A stretch of 64,000 nucleotides of DNA from Scandinavium goeteborgense (lineage in GTDB: Bacteria; Pseudomonadota; Gammaproteobacteria; Enterobacterales; Enterobacteriaceae), in contig NZ_CP054058.1 in NCBI RefSeq assembly GCF_003935895.2, positions 930,001-994,000 on the forward strand, given 5' to 3'. Below the pieces are notes generated by a model. The model made no database searches. It saw only the letters and a program-made list of their open reading frames with translations, and was not told the DNA's origin. Positions 1 through 9,470 of this stretch are shown here, in pieces (position 1 is the stretch's first letter; each line of letters starts with the position of its first letter). The position numbers and the translations under genes were made by a program.

Positions 1-9
1 AATATTCCC

Positions 10-33
10 GCGTCTCACTGCCCGGTGAGACGC
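10..33. terminator. GC-rich hairpin upstream of the tRNA operon
   Basis: Nine-base arms (10-18 and 25-33) pair perfectly around a six-base loop. By synteny with E. coli the gene to the left should be csrA, so this is probably its terminator, although no clean T-run follows. Confidence 0.45.
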
Positions 34-238
34 AACCTCTCGGTTTCTCCGTTTTTCTGCTCCGTTTCTCCTTTTAGCCCTAAATCCACCACAGATTATT
101 TGCTCAAAGCGCTCTTCGGCTGCCTGACATTCATAGGGCTATCGCTAACTCTTTGTGTTGATAAATCGCTCTTTTTGCCGTTTTTGCAGGCTAATTGAAC
201 GGGAAGTGTGCAAACGATAAAAGGTCTGGAAAAATTGT

Positions 239-267
239 TTGACTTATAAGTCCCAGAAAGTAATATG
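239..267 (+). promoter_or_regulatory. Stable-RNA promoter of the serV-arg tRNA operon
   Basis: TTGACT at 239-244 and AATATG at 262-267 are separated by 17 bases and followed by a GC-rich discriminator (TGCGCC), the arrangement of stringently controlled stable-RNA promoters. The rest of 1-327 shows no gene. Confidence 0.6.
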
Positions 268-327
268 TGCGCCACGCAGCGACGATGAGCTCTAACGAGT
301 AATTCGAAGCACTCGCAAGAGGCGTAT

Positions 328-420
328 GGTGAGGTGGCCGAGAGGCTGAAGGCGCTCCCCTGCTAAGGGAGTATGCGGTCAAAAGCTGCATCCGGGGTTC
401 GAATCCCCGCCTCACCGCCA
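328..420 (+). tRNA. serV: tRNA-Ser (anticodon GCT)
   Basis: This 93-nt tRNA has a long variable arm typical of class II tRNAs, a GCT anticodon and an encoded CCA end. It is first in a five-tRNA operon with four tRNA-Arg genes, the same order as E. coli serV-argVYZQ. Confidence 0.97.
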
Positions 421-423
421 TTT

Positions 424-500
424 GCATCCGTAGCTCAGCTGGATAGAGTACTCGGCTACGAACCGAGCGGTCGGAGGTTCGAATCCTCCCGGATGCACCA
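424..500 (+). tRNA. argV: tRNA-Arg (anticodon ACG), copy 1
   Basis: This 77-nt cloverleaf has an ACG anticodon (A34 is normally deaminated to inosine, reading CGU/CGC/CGA) and an encoded CCA. It lies three bases after tRNA-Ser and is identical to the next three copies. Confidence 0.97.
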
Positions 501-695
501 TATTTTCCTGACTGTCAGCGATGACGGTGTGCCAGAGAAACTCTCATTCTCGGCGGCATTGGGGAAAATAACGTTGCTTTAGCAACGGCCTGAAAGGGCA
601 AGCCTTCGGTGAATAATTTTCCCGAATGCGCCATCTTCATCAGTGTTACGGCATGATGAGTGACATTGAGTCAGCAGTACCTTAGTTATTCCGAT

Positions 696-772
696 GCATC
701 CGTAGCTCAGCTGGATAGAGTACTCGGCTACGAACCGAGCGGTCGGAGGTTCGAATCCTCCCGGATGCACCA
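696..772 (+). tRNA. argY: tRNA-Arg (ACG), copy 2
   Basis: Identical in sequence to the first tRNA-Arg copy. The spacer before it carries a degenerate copy of the tRNA 3' end near 614-632. Confidence 0.97.
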
Positions 773-834
773 TCTTAGTCAGTGTTGCGGCATGATGAGT
801 GACATTGAGTCAGCAGTACCTTAGTTATTCCGAT

Positions 835-911
835 GCATCCGTAGCTCAGCTGGATAGAGTACTCGGCTACGAACCGAGCGGTCGGAGGTTCGAATCCTCC
901 CGGATGCACCA
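835..911 (+). tRNA. argZ: tRNA-Arg (ACG), copy 3
   Basis: Identical to the other tRNA-Arg copies. The 62-base spacer before it largely repeats the end of the previous spacer, so the unit clearly spread by tandem duplication. Confidence 0.97.
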
Positions 912-1313
912 TATTCTCCTGGCTATCAGCAATGATAGTACTCCAGAGAAATTTAATTTCTCAGCGGGCACCAGGGAGGATAACGTTGCTTTAGCAACGG
1001 CCCGTTAGGGCGAGCCTTCGGCGAGTAATCCTCCCGGATGCACCATATTTTTGATAGCGTTATTCGACGATATCGAAAACAGCAGTAAAAACAGCAGTCC
1101 CGATGCATCCGTAGCTCAGCTGGATAGAGTACTCGGCTACGAACCGAGCGGTCGGAGGTTCGAATCCTCCCGGATGCACCATCTTCTCCTGGCTATCAGC
1201 AATGATAGGACTCCAGAGAAATTTAATTTCTCAGCGGGCACCAGGGAGGATAACGTTGCTTTAGCAACGGCCCGTTAGGGCGAGCCTTCGGCGAGTAAAC
1301 CTCCCGGATGCAA
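912..1313 (+). repeat. Tandem spacer repeats ending in a tRNA 3'-end copy
   Basis: The segments 912-1045 and 1182-1313 are nearly identical. Each contains a short hairpin (GTTGCTTTAGCAAC) and ends in a copy of the last 15 or so bases of tRNA-Arg (CTCCCGGATGCA plus CCA or ACA). This resembles the tRNA-end repeats known downstream of E. coli tRNA genes such as the rtT region of tyrT. Nothing further is visible up to the lipoprotein gene at 1507. Confidence 0.8.
1105..1181 (+). tRNA. argQ: tRNA-Arg (ACG), copy 4
   Basis: Last tRNA of the operon and identical to the other copies. Its downstream flank repeats, with few changes, the flank that follows copy 3. Confidence 0.97.
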
Positions 1314-1506
1314 CATCTCTCTAAATCTCCCCTTCGATTTTAAACCTGCTCCCTCAGAACACATTCCCTTGGCAAGTTTTCCGATTTTGTAACCCTGCAT
1401 TCTCCAGACAATTCTTTAACCGTTTGTTTACTATTGGCATCTTTCCTCTTCCAGGCTAATTTATATCTGTGATTAATCTGTTTTAAGGTAGCAAGGAGAG
1501 AAATCC

Positions 1507-1821
1507 ATGAAATGGTTCAAAGCTGTCTCTGCATGTTGTGCAGCTCTTATCGTTAGCGTGTCCCTGGCCGGGTGTGCAGGTTCTACGACGAAGGAAAGCA
1601 CCGGCGGCTATATTGATGATACCGTGGTGACCACCAAAGTGAAATCCGCACTGTTCAACGATAAAGACGTTAAATCCTCAGAAATCAGCGTAGTGACCTT
1701 TAAGGGACGCGTTCAGCTGAGTGGATTCGTCTCATCGCAGAAGGTTGCTAACCGCGCGGTGGAGTTAACCCGCAACGTGACTGGCGTTCGTGTTGTTGAG
1801 AACGATATGCAGGTCAAGTAA
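1507..1821 (+). CDS. BON-domain outer-membrane lipoprotein
   Basis: This 104-residue protein starts with a lipoprotein signal peptide whose lipobox LAGC puts the lipidated cysteine at residue 23; the +2 residue is Ala, which favours outer-membrane sorting. The rest (about 36-104) is one BON domain of the OsmY/DolP type, a fold that binds phospholipid or envelope surfaces. A Shine-Dalgarno (AAGGAGAG) precedes the ATG and a strong hairpin terminator follows. It stands alone between the tRNA operon and yqaB. The exact function is unknown. Confidence 0.8.
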   Translation: MKWFKAVSACCAALIVSVSLAGCAGSTTKESTGGYIDDTVVTTKVKSALFNDKDVKSSEISVVTFKGRVQLSGFVSSQKVANRAVELTRNVTGVRVVENDMQVK

Positions 1822-1839
1822 CGTCTGAAAATACGTATA

Positions 1840-1861
1840 AAAGGCACCGTTAGGTGCCTTT
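1840..1861 (+). terminator. Rho-independent terminator of the BON lipoprotein gene
   Basis: AAGGCACC and GGTGCCTT form a stem around a GTTA-type loop, followed by a short T-rich tail. Confidence 0.7.
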
Positions 1862-1939
1862 GTTGTCTTCAGCGGGCAGCGACAAACAGTGACGTTTTAC
1901 GTTAAAGTAACGTTTCGATATCCGGTGAGTGAAAACATG

Positions 1940-2506
1940 ATGTATGAGCGCTATGCAGGGCTGATTTTCGACATGGATGGCACCATCCTTGATACCGAAC
2001 CTACTCATCTTATAGCGTGGCGAGACGTTCTCGGGCGATACGGAATGCGCTTTGATGAACACGCCATGGCTGCCTTAAACGGCTCACCGACCTGGCGCAT
2101 TGCTCAGGCGGTCATTGACCTGAATCAGGCCACTCTCGACCCCCATCAGCTGGCACGTGAGAAAACGGACGCGGTGAAAGCGATTCTGTTGGATACCGTG
2201 CGTCCGTTGCCATTAATTGACGTCGTCAAAGAGTGGCATGGCCGCCGCCCGATGGCGGTTGGCACCGGCAGTGAAAGTGCAATGGCGGAAGCGTTGCTCA
2301 ATCATCTCGGCCTGCGCCAGTACTTCACCGCGGTGGTTGCCGCCGATCATGTCTCTCATCATAAGCCTGCGCCGGATACGTTTTTGCGGTGTGCTGAGCT
2401 GATGGGCGTCCCTGCGCAGCAATGCGTGGTGTTTGAGGATGCTGATTTTGGCATTCAGGCGGCGAAAAGTGCAGGTATGGATGTTGTGGACGTGCGTTTG
2501 CTGTGA
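1940..2506 (+). CDS. yqaB: YqaB, HAD-family sugar phosphatase (fructose-1-P / 6-P-gluconate type)
   Basis: This 188-residue cytoplasmic HAD phosphatase has the catalytic motif FDMDGT with nucleophile Asp11 and acid/base Asp13, and a late VFEDADFGIQAA metal-binding motif. It matches E. coli YqaB over its whole length; that enzyme dephosphorylates fructose-1-phosphate and 6-phosphogluconate. The second of two adjacent ATGs (1940) gives the E. coli length. It overlaps yqaA by four bases (GTGA), so the two are translationally coupled. Confidence 0.92.
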   Translation: MYERYAGLIFDMDGTILDTEPTHLIAWRDVLGRYGMRFDEHAMAALNGSPTWRIAQAVIDLNQATLDPHQLAREKTDAVKAILLDTVRPLPLIDVVKEWHGRRPMAVGTGSESAMAEALLNHLGLRQYFTAVVAADHVSHHKPAPDTFLRCAELMGVPAQQCVVFEDADFGIQAAKSAGMDVVDVRLL

Positions 2507-2931
2507 GTGACGTGCTCCCGCTGTTATCGCTGTTTGCGAGTAGTTTTCTGAGCGCCACGCTGTTACCCGGAAATTCAGAAGTTGTCCTGATAGGCATGCT
2601 GATAGCGGGCGTCAGCCATCCGTGGTTACTCGTGTTAATAGCAACAATGGGTAATAGCCTTGGAGGGGTAACTAACGTTATTCTTGGGCGTTTATTTCCG
2701 CAGCGTGATAATTCGCGTTGGCGGGAGAAAGCGATGGGCTGGCTAAGACGTTATGGCGCGGCCACACTATTACTTAGCTGGATGCCGGTTATCGGCGATT
2801 TACTGTGTGTCCTGGCAGGATGGATGCGTCTTTCCTGGGGACCGGTACTTTTTTTCTTATGCCTTGGCAAAGCGTTGCGCTATGTAGCTATCGCCGCAGC
2901 AACGCTTCAGGGTATGACGTGGTGGCACTAA
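2503..2931 (+). CDS. yqaA: YqaA, DedA-like inner-membrane protein
   Basis: This 142-residue polytopic inner-membrane protein of the SNARE-associated/DedA-like family starts with GTG inside the yqaB stop. Hydrophobic stretches at about 5-25, 33-55, 85-105 and 110-130 suggest four membrane segments, and the GNS and GN motifs typical of the family are present. Length and sequence fit E. coli YqaA, whose role is not settled; relatives act in lipid or envelope homeostasis. Confidence 0.9.
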   Translation: MSDVLPLLSLFASSFLSATLLPGNSEVVLIGMLIAGVSHPWLLVLIATMGNSLGGVTNVILGRLFPQRDNSRWREKAMGWLRRYGAATLLLSWMPVIGDLLCVLAGWMRLSWGPVLFFLCLGKALRYVAIAAATLQGMTWWH

Positions 2932-3009
2932 TTGGATTGATTGTGACCTTTAATCGTCAACCATTACAATTATGCTTAATAAAATGATTTCGACAGGCGG
3001 GAGGTCAAT

Positions 3010-4566
3010 TTGATCCCGGACGTATCACAGGCGCTGACCTGGCTGGAAAAAAATCCTCAGGCAGTTCAGGGGATCCAACGCGGTCTTGAGCGCGAAACGC
3101 TGCGCGTTAATGCTGATGGCTCATTGGCAACAACGGGTCACCCGGCAGAACTCGGTTCAGCACTGACCCATAAATGGATTACAACTGACTTTGCCGAAGC
3201 ATTGCTGGAGTTTATCACTCCGGTAGATGGCGACATTGACCACATGCTGACGCTGCTACGTGACGTGCATCGTCACACGGCGCGTCATATCGGCGACGAG
3301 CGCATGTGGCCACTGAGCATGCCGTGCTATATCGCGCCAGGCCAGGATATCGAGCTGGCACAGTACGGCACTTCTAACGTGGGGCGTCTGAAAACGCTTT
3401 ACCGTGCAGGGTTGAAAAACCGATACGGTGCGCTGATGCAAACCATCTCCGGCGTGCATTATAACTTCTCGCTGCCGATGGCGTTCTGGCAGGCGAAGTG
3501 TGGCGTTGAAGGCAAGGAAGACGGCAAAGAGGCTATCTCTGCTGGCTATTTCCGCCTGATCCGCAACTACTACCGCTTTGGTTGGGTAATCCCGTATCTG
3601 TTCGGGGCTTCTCCGGCCGTTTGCTCGTCGTTCCTGCAAGGCAAACCGACCGCGCTGCCGTTTGAGAAAACCGAGGGCGGCATGTATTACCTGCCGTACG
3701 CGACGTCTCTGCGTTTAAGCGACCTGGGTTATACCAATAAGTCGCAAAGTAATCTCGGAATTACGTTTAACGATCTCCACGAGTATGTGGCAGGATTGAA
3801 GCGGGCTATCAAAACGCCGTCGGAAGAGTACGCCAAAATTGGTCTGGCGAAAGACGGTAACTATCTGCAGATCAACAGCAACATTTTGCAGATTGAGAAC
3901 GAGCTGTACGCGCCGATTCGTCCAAAACGTGTTACCCGCAGCGGTGAAACGCCGTCGGATGCGCTGCTGCGCGGCGGTATCGAATATATCGAAGTGCGTT
4001 CGCTGGATATCAACCCGTTCTCGCCAATCGGCGTGGACGAGCAGCAGGTTCGCTTCCTTGACCTGTTTATGGTCTGGTGCGTGCTGGCGGATGCGCCAGA
4101 AATGAGCAGCGATGAGTTGCTGTGCACTCGCACTAACTGGAATCGCGTGATTCTGGAAGGTCGTAAACCGGGTCTAACGTTGGGTATTGGCTGTGAAACA
4201 GCACAGTATCCGCTGGCTCAGGTCGGCAAAGATCTGTTTGCTGATTTGCGTCGTGTGGCGCAGACGCTGGACAGCATCGAAGGCGGCGAAGCGTATCAGA
4301 AGGTGTGTGACGAGCTGGTCGAAAGCTTTGATAATCCGGAATTAACTTTCTCAGCACGTATTTTGCGTTCTATGCTTGAGAGTGGCATTGGTGGCACCGG
4401 CAAAGCGCTGGGCGATGAATATCGTAAAATGCTGCGTGAAGAACCGCTGGAGATTTTGAGCGAAGCGGATTTTGAAGCGGAGCGTGAAGCCTCGTTGGAA
4501 CGTCAGCATCAGATTGAAGAGGCGGATACAGAGCCGTTCTCCGAGCTGGTCGCGCGTCACGCCTGA
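3010..4566 (+). CDS. gshA: Glutamate-cysteine ligase
   Basis: This 518-residue enzyme joins glutamate and cysteine using ATP, the first and rate-limiting step of glutathione synthesis, in the cytoplasm. Length is the same as E. coli GshA. It starts with the rare codon TTG after a good Shine-Dalgarno (GGAGGT), as in E. coli, where TTG lowers translation. It is followed on the other strand by the MicA sRNA, whose terminator stem may also end gshA transcription. Confidence 0.97.
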   Translation: MIPDVSQALTWLEKNPQAVQGIQRGLERETLRVNADGSLATTGHPAELGSALTHKWITTDFAEALLEFITPVDGDIDHMLTLLRDVHRHTARHIGDERMWPLSMPCYIAPGQDIELAQYGTSNVGRLKTLYRAGLKNRYGALMQTISGVHYNFSLPMAFWQAKCGVEGKEDGKEAISAGYFRLIRNYYRFGWVIPYLFGASPAVCSSFLQGKPTALPFEKTEGGMYYLPYATSLRLSDLGYTNKSQSNLGITFNDLHEYVAGLKRAIKTPSEEYAKIGLAKDGNYLQINSNILQIENELYAPIRPKRVTRSGETPSDALLRGGIEYIEVRSLDINPFSPIGVDEQQVRFLDLFMVWCVLADAPEMSSDELLCTRTNWNRVILEGRKPGLTLGIGCETAQYPLAQVGKDLFADLRRVAQTLDSIEGGEAYQKVCDELVESFDNPELTFSARILRSMLESGIGGTGKALGDEYRKMLREEPLEILSEADFEAEREASLERQHQIEEADTEPFSELVARHA

Positions 4567-4570
4567 CAGA

Positions 4571-4648
4571 AAAGAAAAAGGCCACAGTAAATGTGGCCAA
4601 AATTTCATCTCTGAATACAGGGATGATGATAACAAATGCGCGTCTTTC
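4571..4648 (-). ncRNA. micA: MicA small regulatory RNA
   Basis: The minus strand between gshA and luxS reads GAAAGACGCGCATTTGTTAT, the conserved 5' end of MicA, and ends in a GGCCAC/GTGGCC stem with a T-rich tail, about 77 nt in all. MicA is an Hfq-dependent sRNA that blocks ompA translation and is made by sigma-E under envelope stress. Upstream on the same strand, a GAACTC-like -35 and a TCTTACTCTAT region fit a sigma-E promoter. Location and orientation, divergent from luxS, are as in E. coli. Confidence 0.93.
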
Positions 4649-4770
4649 ATAGAGTAAGACTCGCCCGGGAACAAAGAGTTCAGTTAATTTCAAAAAAAAA
4701 CATACTCTTCGTCATATTTTCCGCGTAGCCCTTATGGCACAAGGGATGAGAAGAGTTCGGAGGAGACAAA

Positions 4771-5286
4771 ATGCCGTTATTAGATAGCTTTACTGTCGAC
4801 CATACCCGAATGGAAGCCCCTGCTGTTCGCGTCGCAAAATCCATGCACACGCCACACGGCGATGAAATCACCGTCTTTGATCTGCGCTTCTGCGTACCGA
4901 ACAAAGAAGTGATGCCAGAGCGCGGCATTCATACTCTTGAGCACCTGTTCGCGGGCTTCATGCGCGATCACCTCAACGGCAACGGCGTGGAAATCATCGA
5001 CATTTCCCCAATGGGCTGCCGCACTGGCTTCTACATGAGCCTGATCGGTACACCGGACGAATCCCGCGTGGCCGAAGCATGGAAAGCGGCAATGGCCGAC
5101 GTGCTGAAGGTGAAAGAGCAGAATCAGATCCCAGAGTTGAACGTTTATCAGTGCGGGACGTACACCATGCACTCGCTGGAAGAAGCGCAGGAAATCGCCC
5201 GTCATATCATTGACCGCGGCGTTCGCGTGAACAGCAACGATGAGCTGGCGCTGCCAAAAGAGAAGCTGCAGGAACTGCACATCTAG
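4771..5286 (+). CDS. luxS: S-ribosylhomocysteine lyase (autoinducer-2 synthesis)
   Basis: LuxS cleaves S-ribosylhomocysteine to homocysteine and DPD, the precursor of the quorum signal AI-2, within the activated methyl cycle. The 171-residue protein carries the metal site HTLEH (His54, Glu57, His58) and the CGTYTMHS motif with the third metal ligand, a cysteine. A strong GGAGGAG site precedes the ATG and the gene stands alone with its own terminator. Confidence 0.97.
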   Translation: MPLLDSFTVDHTRMEAPAVRVAKSMHTPHGDEITVFDLRFCVPNKEVMPERGIHTLEHLFAGFMRDHLNGNGVEIIDISPMGCRTGFYMSLIGTPDESRVAEAWKAAMADVLKVKEQNQIPELNVYQCGTYTMHSLEEAQEIARHIIDRGVRVNSNDELALPKEKLQELHI

Positions 5287-5300
5287 TTTTCTCTTCAGAG

Positions 5301-5326
5301 ACCCGGCCTTATGCGCCGGGTTTTTT
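5301..5326 (+). terminator. luxS terminator
   Basis: CCCGGC and GCCGGG form the stem and six Ts follow directly. Confidence 0.9.
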
Positions 5327-5361
5327 CTCTTCCTCTCAGGCCCGCCACTGCGATTGCGCCA

Positions 5362-6159
5362 ATGACCACAACCTTAACGATTTCCTTCGCCCATCGTCCG
5401 CTTGTTCCCTTTGCCCATGATTACGCTCACGGCGAAAGCGAGCCCTGGCATCAGCACGACTGTGCCCAGCTGCTGCATATTCTGAGCGGGGTTGTTCGGG
5501 TGGAGACCCAGGAAGGATGTTGGGTCGTGCCGCCGGGGCGCGGGGTCTGGCTGCCTGCCGGCACACCTCACGCGCTGCGCATAACTGGACAGGTGGCCGC
5601 CCGCACGCTGTTTATCGATCCGCTGGCCCGCGCGTTTCTGCCGGTGACCTGCCAGATAGTGCAGATCTCGCCGCTGCTGCGGGAGCTTATCGTGGCTTCG
5701 CTGGATCTTGCGGAGAAGTATGCGCCGGGCAGCCGCGAAGAAAGGATCTATGAATTGATCCTCGATGAGATCCGCGGCATGCAGGTGCTGCCTTTTGGCC
5801 TACCGGAACCGCAGGACGCAGCCCTGCGCGCGCTGTGTCAGCAGATGCGGGAAAGCCCTGCCGACGCGTGGGACAGCCGCCGGGCGGCAAGCGTGGCCAA
5901 TATGAGTGAGCGCACCCTCAACCGTCATTTTCAGCAGCAGACGGCGTTGACATGGAGTGAGTGGATTCGGCGCGCCCGATTGATGGAAGCGCTGGTGCGC
6001 CTGGCTCAGGGACAATCGGTACTCAGAGTGGCGCTCGATCTCGGGTATGGCAGTCACAGCGCGTTCACCGCCATGTTTCGCCGGGTGATGGGCACGTCAC
6101 CCAGCGAGTATTTTTATAGCGACCCGGACTGCGTGCCAGCGGCATTAAGCAACGCCTGA
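5362..6159 (+). CDS. AraC-family transcriptional regulator with N-terminal cupin
   Basis: This 265-residue protein has an N-terminal cupin (about 20-90, with the HQHDCAQLLHI-type motif) and a C-terminal AraC double helix-turn-helix (about 160-250, ending DLGYGSHSAFTAMFRRVMG-like). The longer reading from 5311 lies inside the luxS terminator, so the ATG at 5362 is preferred, though its ribosome site is weak. Its 3' end overlaps the convergent leuA-type gene by 46 bases. Targets are unknown. It is absent at this place in E. coli. Confidence 0.8.
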   Translation: MTTTLTISFAHRPLVPFAHDYAHGESEPWHQHDCAQLLHILSGVVRVETQEGCWVVPPGRGVWLPAGTPHALRITGQVAARTLFIDPLARAFLPVTCQIVQISPLLRELIVASLDLAEKYAPGSREERIYELILDEIRGMQVLPFGLPEPQDAALRALCQQMRESPADAWDSRRAASVANMSERTLNRHFQQQTALTWSEWIRRARLMEALVRLAQGQSVLRVALDLGYGSHSAFTAMFRRVMGTSPSEYFYSDPDCVPAALSNA

Positions 6160-7781
6160 AGAGACGCCCGTGAAACATCGCTGTCGATGCCGACGCCCCA
6201 CTGGCTGCTGCCGTCAGCAAACAGGCAGCGAATATAGGCCACCGATCGGCTGTCGCTGCGTTCTCCCAACGTGTGTTCGTGATAATCCTTAATCACCAGC
6301 GTCTGCTTGCGCAAACGCGTCAGGCCATTGACCGCCGCCGAGAGCAGGCCATTGCCGCTGCCCTGCAGGCGCTTGCTGTCCCCGTTTATCAGCAGCGTCG
6401 CCTGCAATAACAGCTCACCGTCGTGCTGACTCTCGCTCTTATACTCTTTCAGCAGCAGGGCAGGCTGCGGGATCAGGCCGTAGCGGGTACGGAACAGCTG
6501 CCACAGCGCACTGTGGGTCATCTCCCGGCCGTGAGCATCGGTTTCGCGCTGCACGTGCTGGCTGAAATCCTGCTGCAACGCACGCGGCAATGTCAGGCCG
6601 TGATTCTGCTCGATAAGCCACGCGCTGCCGCTTTTCCCTGACTGACTGTTCACGCGGATAACCGCCTCATAGCTACAGCCGATATCCTGCGGATCGATCG
6701 GCAGATAGGGCATTTCCCAGTGTTCGTCAGGAATACGTGCGTCAAAGCCTTTCTTAATAGCATCCTGATGCGAGCCTGAGAACGCGGTGTAAGCCAGGCT
6801 TCCAGCCCACGGATGACGCGGATGAACCGGCAACTGGTTGCAGCTTTCCACCACCTCAACGACCTGTTTCATCTCGCTGAAATCCAGGCCTGGCGAAACG
6901 CCCTGACTGTAGAGGTTCATCGCCAGCGTCACCAGACAAACGTTGCCCGTGCGCTCACCGTTGCCAAACAGACAGCCTTCTACGCGGTCAGCCCCGGCCA
7001 TGACCGCCAGCTCAGCGCTTGCGACGCCGGTTCCGCGATCGTTATGCGGATGCACGCTAATACACACCTCATCGCGACGCGAGAAGTGACGGCAGAAGAC
7101 TTCAATCTGATCGGCATACACGTTGGGGGTGTTCACTTCTACCGTCGCCGGAAGGTTGATGATCATCGGCCGGCTGGCGCAGGGTTCCCAGACGGCGGCC
7201 ACGGCTTCACAAATTTCCAGCGCGAACTCAGGCTCGGTAAAGCAGAACGTTTCTGGCGAATACTCATATTGCCAAAGGGTGTCCGGCTGGGCCTCGCACT
7301 GCTGACGTATAAGGCGCGTGGAACGCGTCGCCAATTCCACTATTTGCGCCTTCTCCATGCCAAACACCAGACGGCGAAACAGCGGGGCCGTCGCGTTATA
7401 GAGGTGGACCGTCGCCCGGTGCGCGCCACGCAGCGACTCAAAGGTGCGCAGGATCAGATCTTCACGCGCCTGAGTTAACACCTGGATGGTGACGTCTTGC
7501 GGAATGCGTTTCTCCTCAATCAGCTGGCGGACAAAATTAAAGTCCGTCTGCGATGCCGAAGGAAATGCCACTTCGATTTCTTTAAAGCCGCAGCGCAGCA
7601 GTAAATCCCAGAACTGCAGCTTGCGTTCGGCGTCCATCGGTTCGGCGAGGGCCTGATTCCCGTCGCGCAAATCCGTTGATAACCAGCGCGGAGCATGAGT
7701 CAGCGTGTTGTCCGGCCAGCGGCGGTCCGGCAAGGATAAAACGGGCCACGGGCGATATTTTTCTGCAGGGTTGTTCAGCAT
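6114..7781 (-). CDS. leuA: 2-isopropylmalate synthase, long form
   Basis: This 555-residue enzyme condenses acetyl-CoA with 2-oxoisovalerate, the first committed step of leucine synthesis. It shows the STDLRDGNQAL catalytic motif, the metal-binding SVHPHNDRGTG motif and the GNGERTGN motif, and a C-terminal regulatory (LeuA dimer) domain. The order of parts and length resemble the LeuA type 2 of actinobacteria and fungi rather than the 523-residue E. coli LeuA of the leuABCD operon. Because it stands alone here, it is probably a second isozyme. A GAGGAG site precedes the ATG. Confidence 0.85.
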   Translation of the reverse strand: MLNNPAEKYRPWPVLSLPDRRWPDNTLTHAPRWLSTDLRDGNQALAEPMDAERKLQFWDLLLRCGFKEIEVAFPSASQTDFNFVRQLIEEKRIPQDVTIQVLTQAREDLILRTFESLRGAHRATVHLYNATAPLFRRLVFGMEKAQIVELATRSTRLIRQQCEAQPDTLWQYEYSPETFCFTEPEFALEICEAVAAVWEPCASRPMIINLPATVEVNTPNVYADQIEVFCRHFSRRDEVCISVHPHNDRGTGVASAELAVMAGADRVEGCLFGNGERTGNVCLVTLAMNLYSQGVSPGLDFSEMKQVVEVVESCNQLPVHPRHPWAGSLAYTAFSGSHQDAIKKGFDARIPDEHWEMPYLPIDPQDIGCSYEAVIRVNSQSGKSGSAWLIEQNHGLTLPRALQQDFSQHVQRETDAHGREMTHSALWQLFRTRYGLIPQPALLLKEYKSESQHDGELLLQATLLINGDSKRLQGSGNGLLSAAVNGLTRLRKQTLVIKDYHEHTLGERSDSRSVAYIRCLFADGSSQWGVGIDSDVSRASLQALLNAAGTQSGSL

Positions 7782-7877
7782 GGGATTCTCCTCTTGTCGT
7801 GGTTTTATCCTGACGGAAGAGCAGGGCGCGGCGCTTTAGCGGAAGTGACAGAGTCTTGCGAGAAATGGACAAAAAAA

Positions 7878-7898
7878 GACCCTCTGTAAAAGAGGGTC
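7878..7898 (-). terminator. emrB terminator
   Basis: GACCCTCT and AGAGGGTC pair around a short loop; read on the minus strand the stem is followed by seven Ts, placed just after emrB. Confidence 0.9.
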
Positions 7899-7915
7899 CT
7901 GTTATTCAAAATACG

Positions 7916-9454
7916 TTAGTGCGCGCCGCCGCCGCCACCGCCCGCGCCAAACGGCGGTCTGGCGATCCAGATAAGCCCCAGGAGTACGATGAAGATCCCC
8001 GCCGACATCCAGAAGATTTCGTTCGCGGAAATGATCAGCCCCTGACTGGTGATTTGCTGTGCCAGCCAGCCGGAAGCCTGCTGTTCCGACATCCCTAAAT
8101 CCTGAAGCTTGCCGTACATCTGCTGCGCATTCGGATTAAAAGGGTTCACCGACTCGGTCAGCTGCGCGTGGTGCAGCGCTTCACGGTTACTCCACATGGT
8201 GGTGGTTATCGACGTACCGATAGAACCCGCCAGCGTACGGGTAAAGTTCGACAGGCTTGATGCCGCCGCCATCCGTTCTGGACCAAGGCCGGAAAGGGTG
8301 ATGGTGGTCAGTGGCATAAAGAAGCACGCCACCGCAAAGCCCTGAATAAACTGCGGCCACGCCGATGCGCCAAAGTCCATTCCCGGTTCGAAGGTATACG
8401 CACGCCAGTAGAAGCACACTGCATACATAATGAAGCTGAAGGTCACCAGCCGTCGCATGTCTATCTTATGCGCAAAGCGGCCGATAATCGGCGACAGAAT
8501 CACGGGCAGTATCCCCACCGGCGCCGATGCCAGACCCGCCCAGGTGGCAGTGTAGCCGTATACCTCCTGCAGCAGCTGCGGCAACAGCACGATCGCGCCG
8601 AAGTAGAGCATATAGGCCAGGCTGATACACAAACAGCCGATGGTAAAGTTTCGCGACTTGAAGAGCGAGAGATCGACTATCGGGTTATCGTCTGTTAGCT
8701 CCCAGACAATCAAGAAGCTTATCGCCACCACCGCGACGATGGTCAGGACGATGACTTCGGTAGAGTTAAACCAGTCGAGCTCTTTCCCGCGGTCGAGCAT
8801 CACCTGTAGACTGCCAATCCCGACCACCAGAAGCGCCAGGCCGATGGCATCAATCCGCCGATGTTCGGTCCGGGTTTCGCGTCCGCGCAGGGTTTGCAGG
8901 GTTAACAGCACCACCACCGCACCAATCGGCACGTTGATGAAGAAGATCCAACCCCAGTGATAGTTGTCACTGATATAGCCGCCGAGTATCGGGCCGCAAA
9001 TCGGCGCGACGATCACCGTCATTGACCACAACGCCAGCGCCACGGCGCGTTTTGCTGGCGGGTAGTTATTTAACAGCAGACTCTGCGAAAGCGGGATAAG
9101 CGGACCGGCCACGATACCCTGAATGACGCGGAAGAAAATCAGCATCGTCAGGCTGCTCGACACGCCGCACGCCCAGGAGGCGATAACGAAGGCGATGGTG
9201 GACCAGGTAAACAGTTTTACCTCGCCCACGCGTTTTGCCAGCCAGCCGGTAATCGGGATGGAAATGGCGTTCGCCACCCCGAAGGAGGTGATAACCCACG
9301 TCCCCTGGCTCAGTGATGAGCCAAGGTTACCGGCAATGGTGGGGATCGCCACGTTTGCAATCGTCGAGTCCAGCACCTGCATGAACGTCGCCAGAGACAG
9401 CGCAATGGTCATAATGACCAGCTGCGCGCCCTCCAGCGGTTTTTGCTGTTGCAT
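7916..9454 (-). CDS. emrB: EmrB multidrug efflux MFS transporter
   Basis: This 512-residue DHA2-type major facilitator protein with 14 predicted membrane helices pairs with EmrA and TolC to export hydrophobic uncouplers and drugs such as CCCP and nalidixic acid. The start at 9454 (MQQQKPLEG) gives the E. coli length. The glycine-rich tail GAGGGGGGAH is conserved. It follows emrA by 16 bases in the emrRAB operon. Confidence 0.96.
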   Translation of the reverse strand: MQQQKPLEGAQLVIMTIALSLATFMQVLDSTIANVAIPTIAGNLGSSLSQGTWVITSFGVANAISIPITGWLAKRVGEVKLFTWSTIAFVIASWACGVSSSLTMLIFFRVIQGIVAGPLIPLSQSLLLNNYPPAKRAVALALWSMTVIVAPICGPILGGYISDNYHWGWIFFINVPIGAVVVLLTLQTLRGRETRTEHRRIDAIGLALLVVGIGSLQVMLDRGKELDWFNSTEVIVLTIVAVVAISFLIVWELTDDNPIVDLSLFKSRNFTIGCLCISLAYMLYFGAIVLLPQLLQEVYGYTATWAGLASAPVGILPVILSPIIGRFAHKIDMRRLVTFSFIMYAVCFYWRAYTFEPGMDFGASAWPQFIQGFAVACFFMPLTTITLSGLGPERMAAASSLSNFTRTLAGSIGTSITTTMWSNREALHHAQLTESVNPFNPNAQQMYGKLQDLGMSEQQASGWLAQQITSQGLIISANEIFWMSAGIFIVLLGLIWIARPPFGAGGGGGGAH

Positions 9455-9470
9455 TACGTTCACCCCGGAA

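Noticed and set aside
373-582. Open frames across tRNA genes (also 799-1008 and 1051-1278)
   Set aside because: They translate the tRNA-Arg sequences and their spacers.
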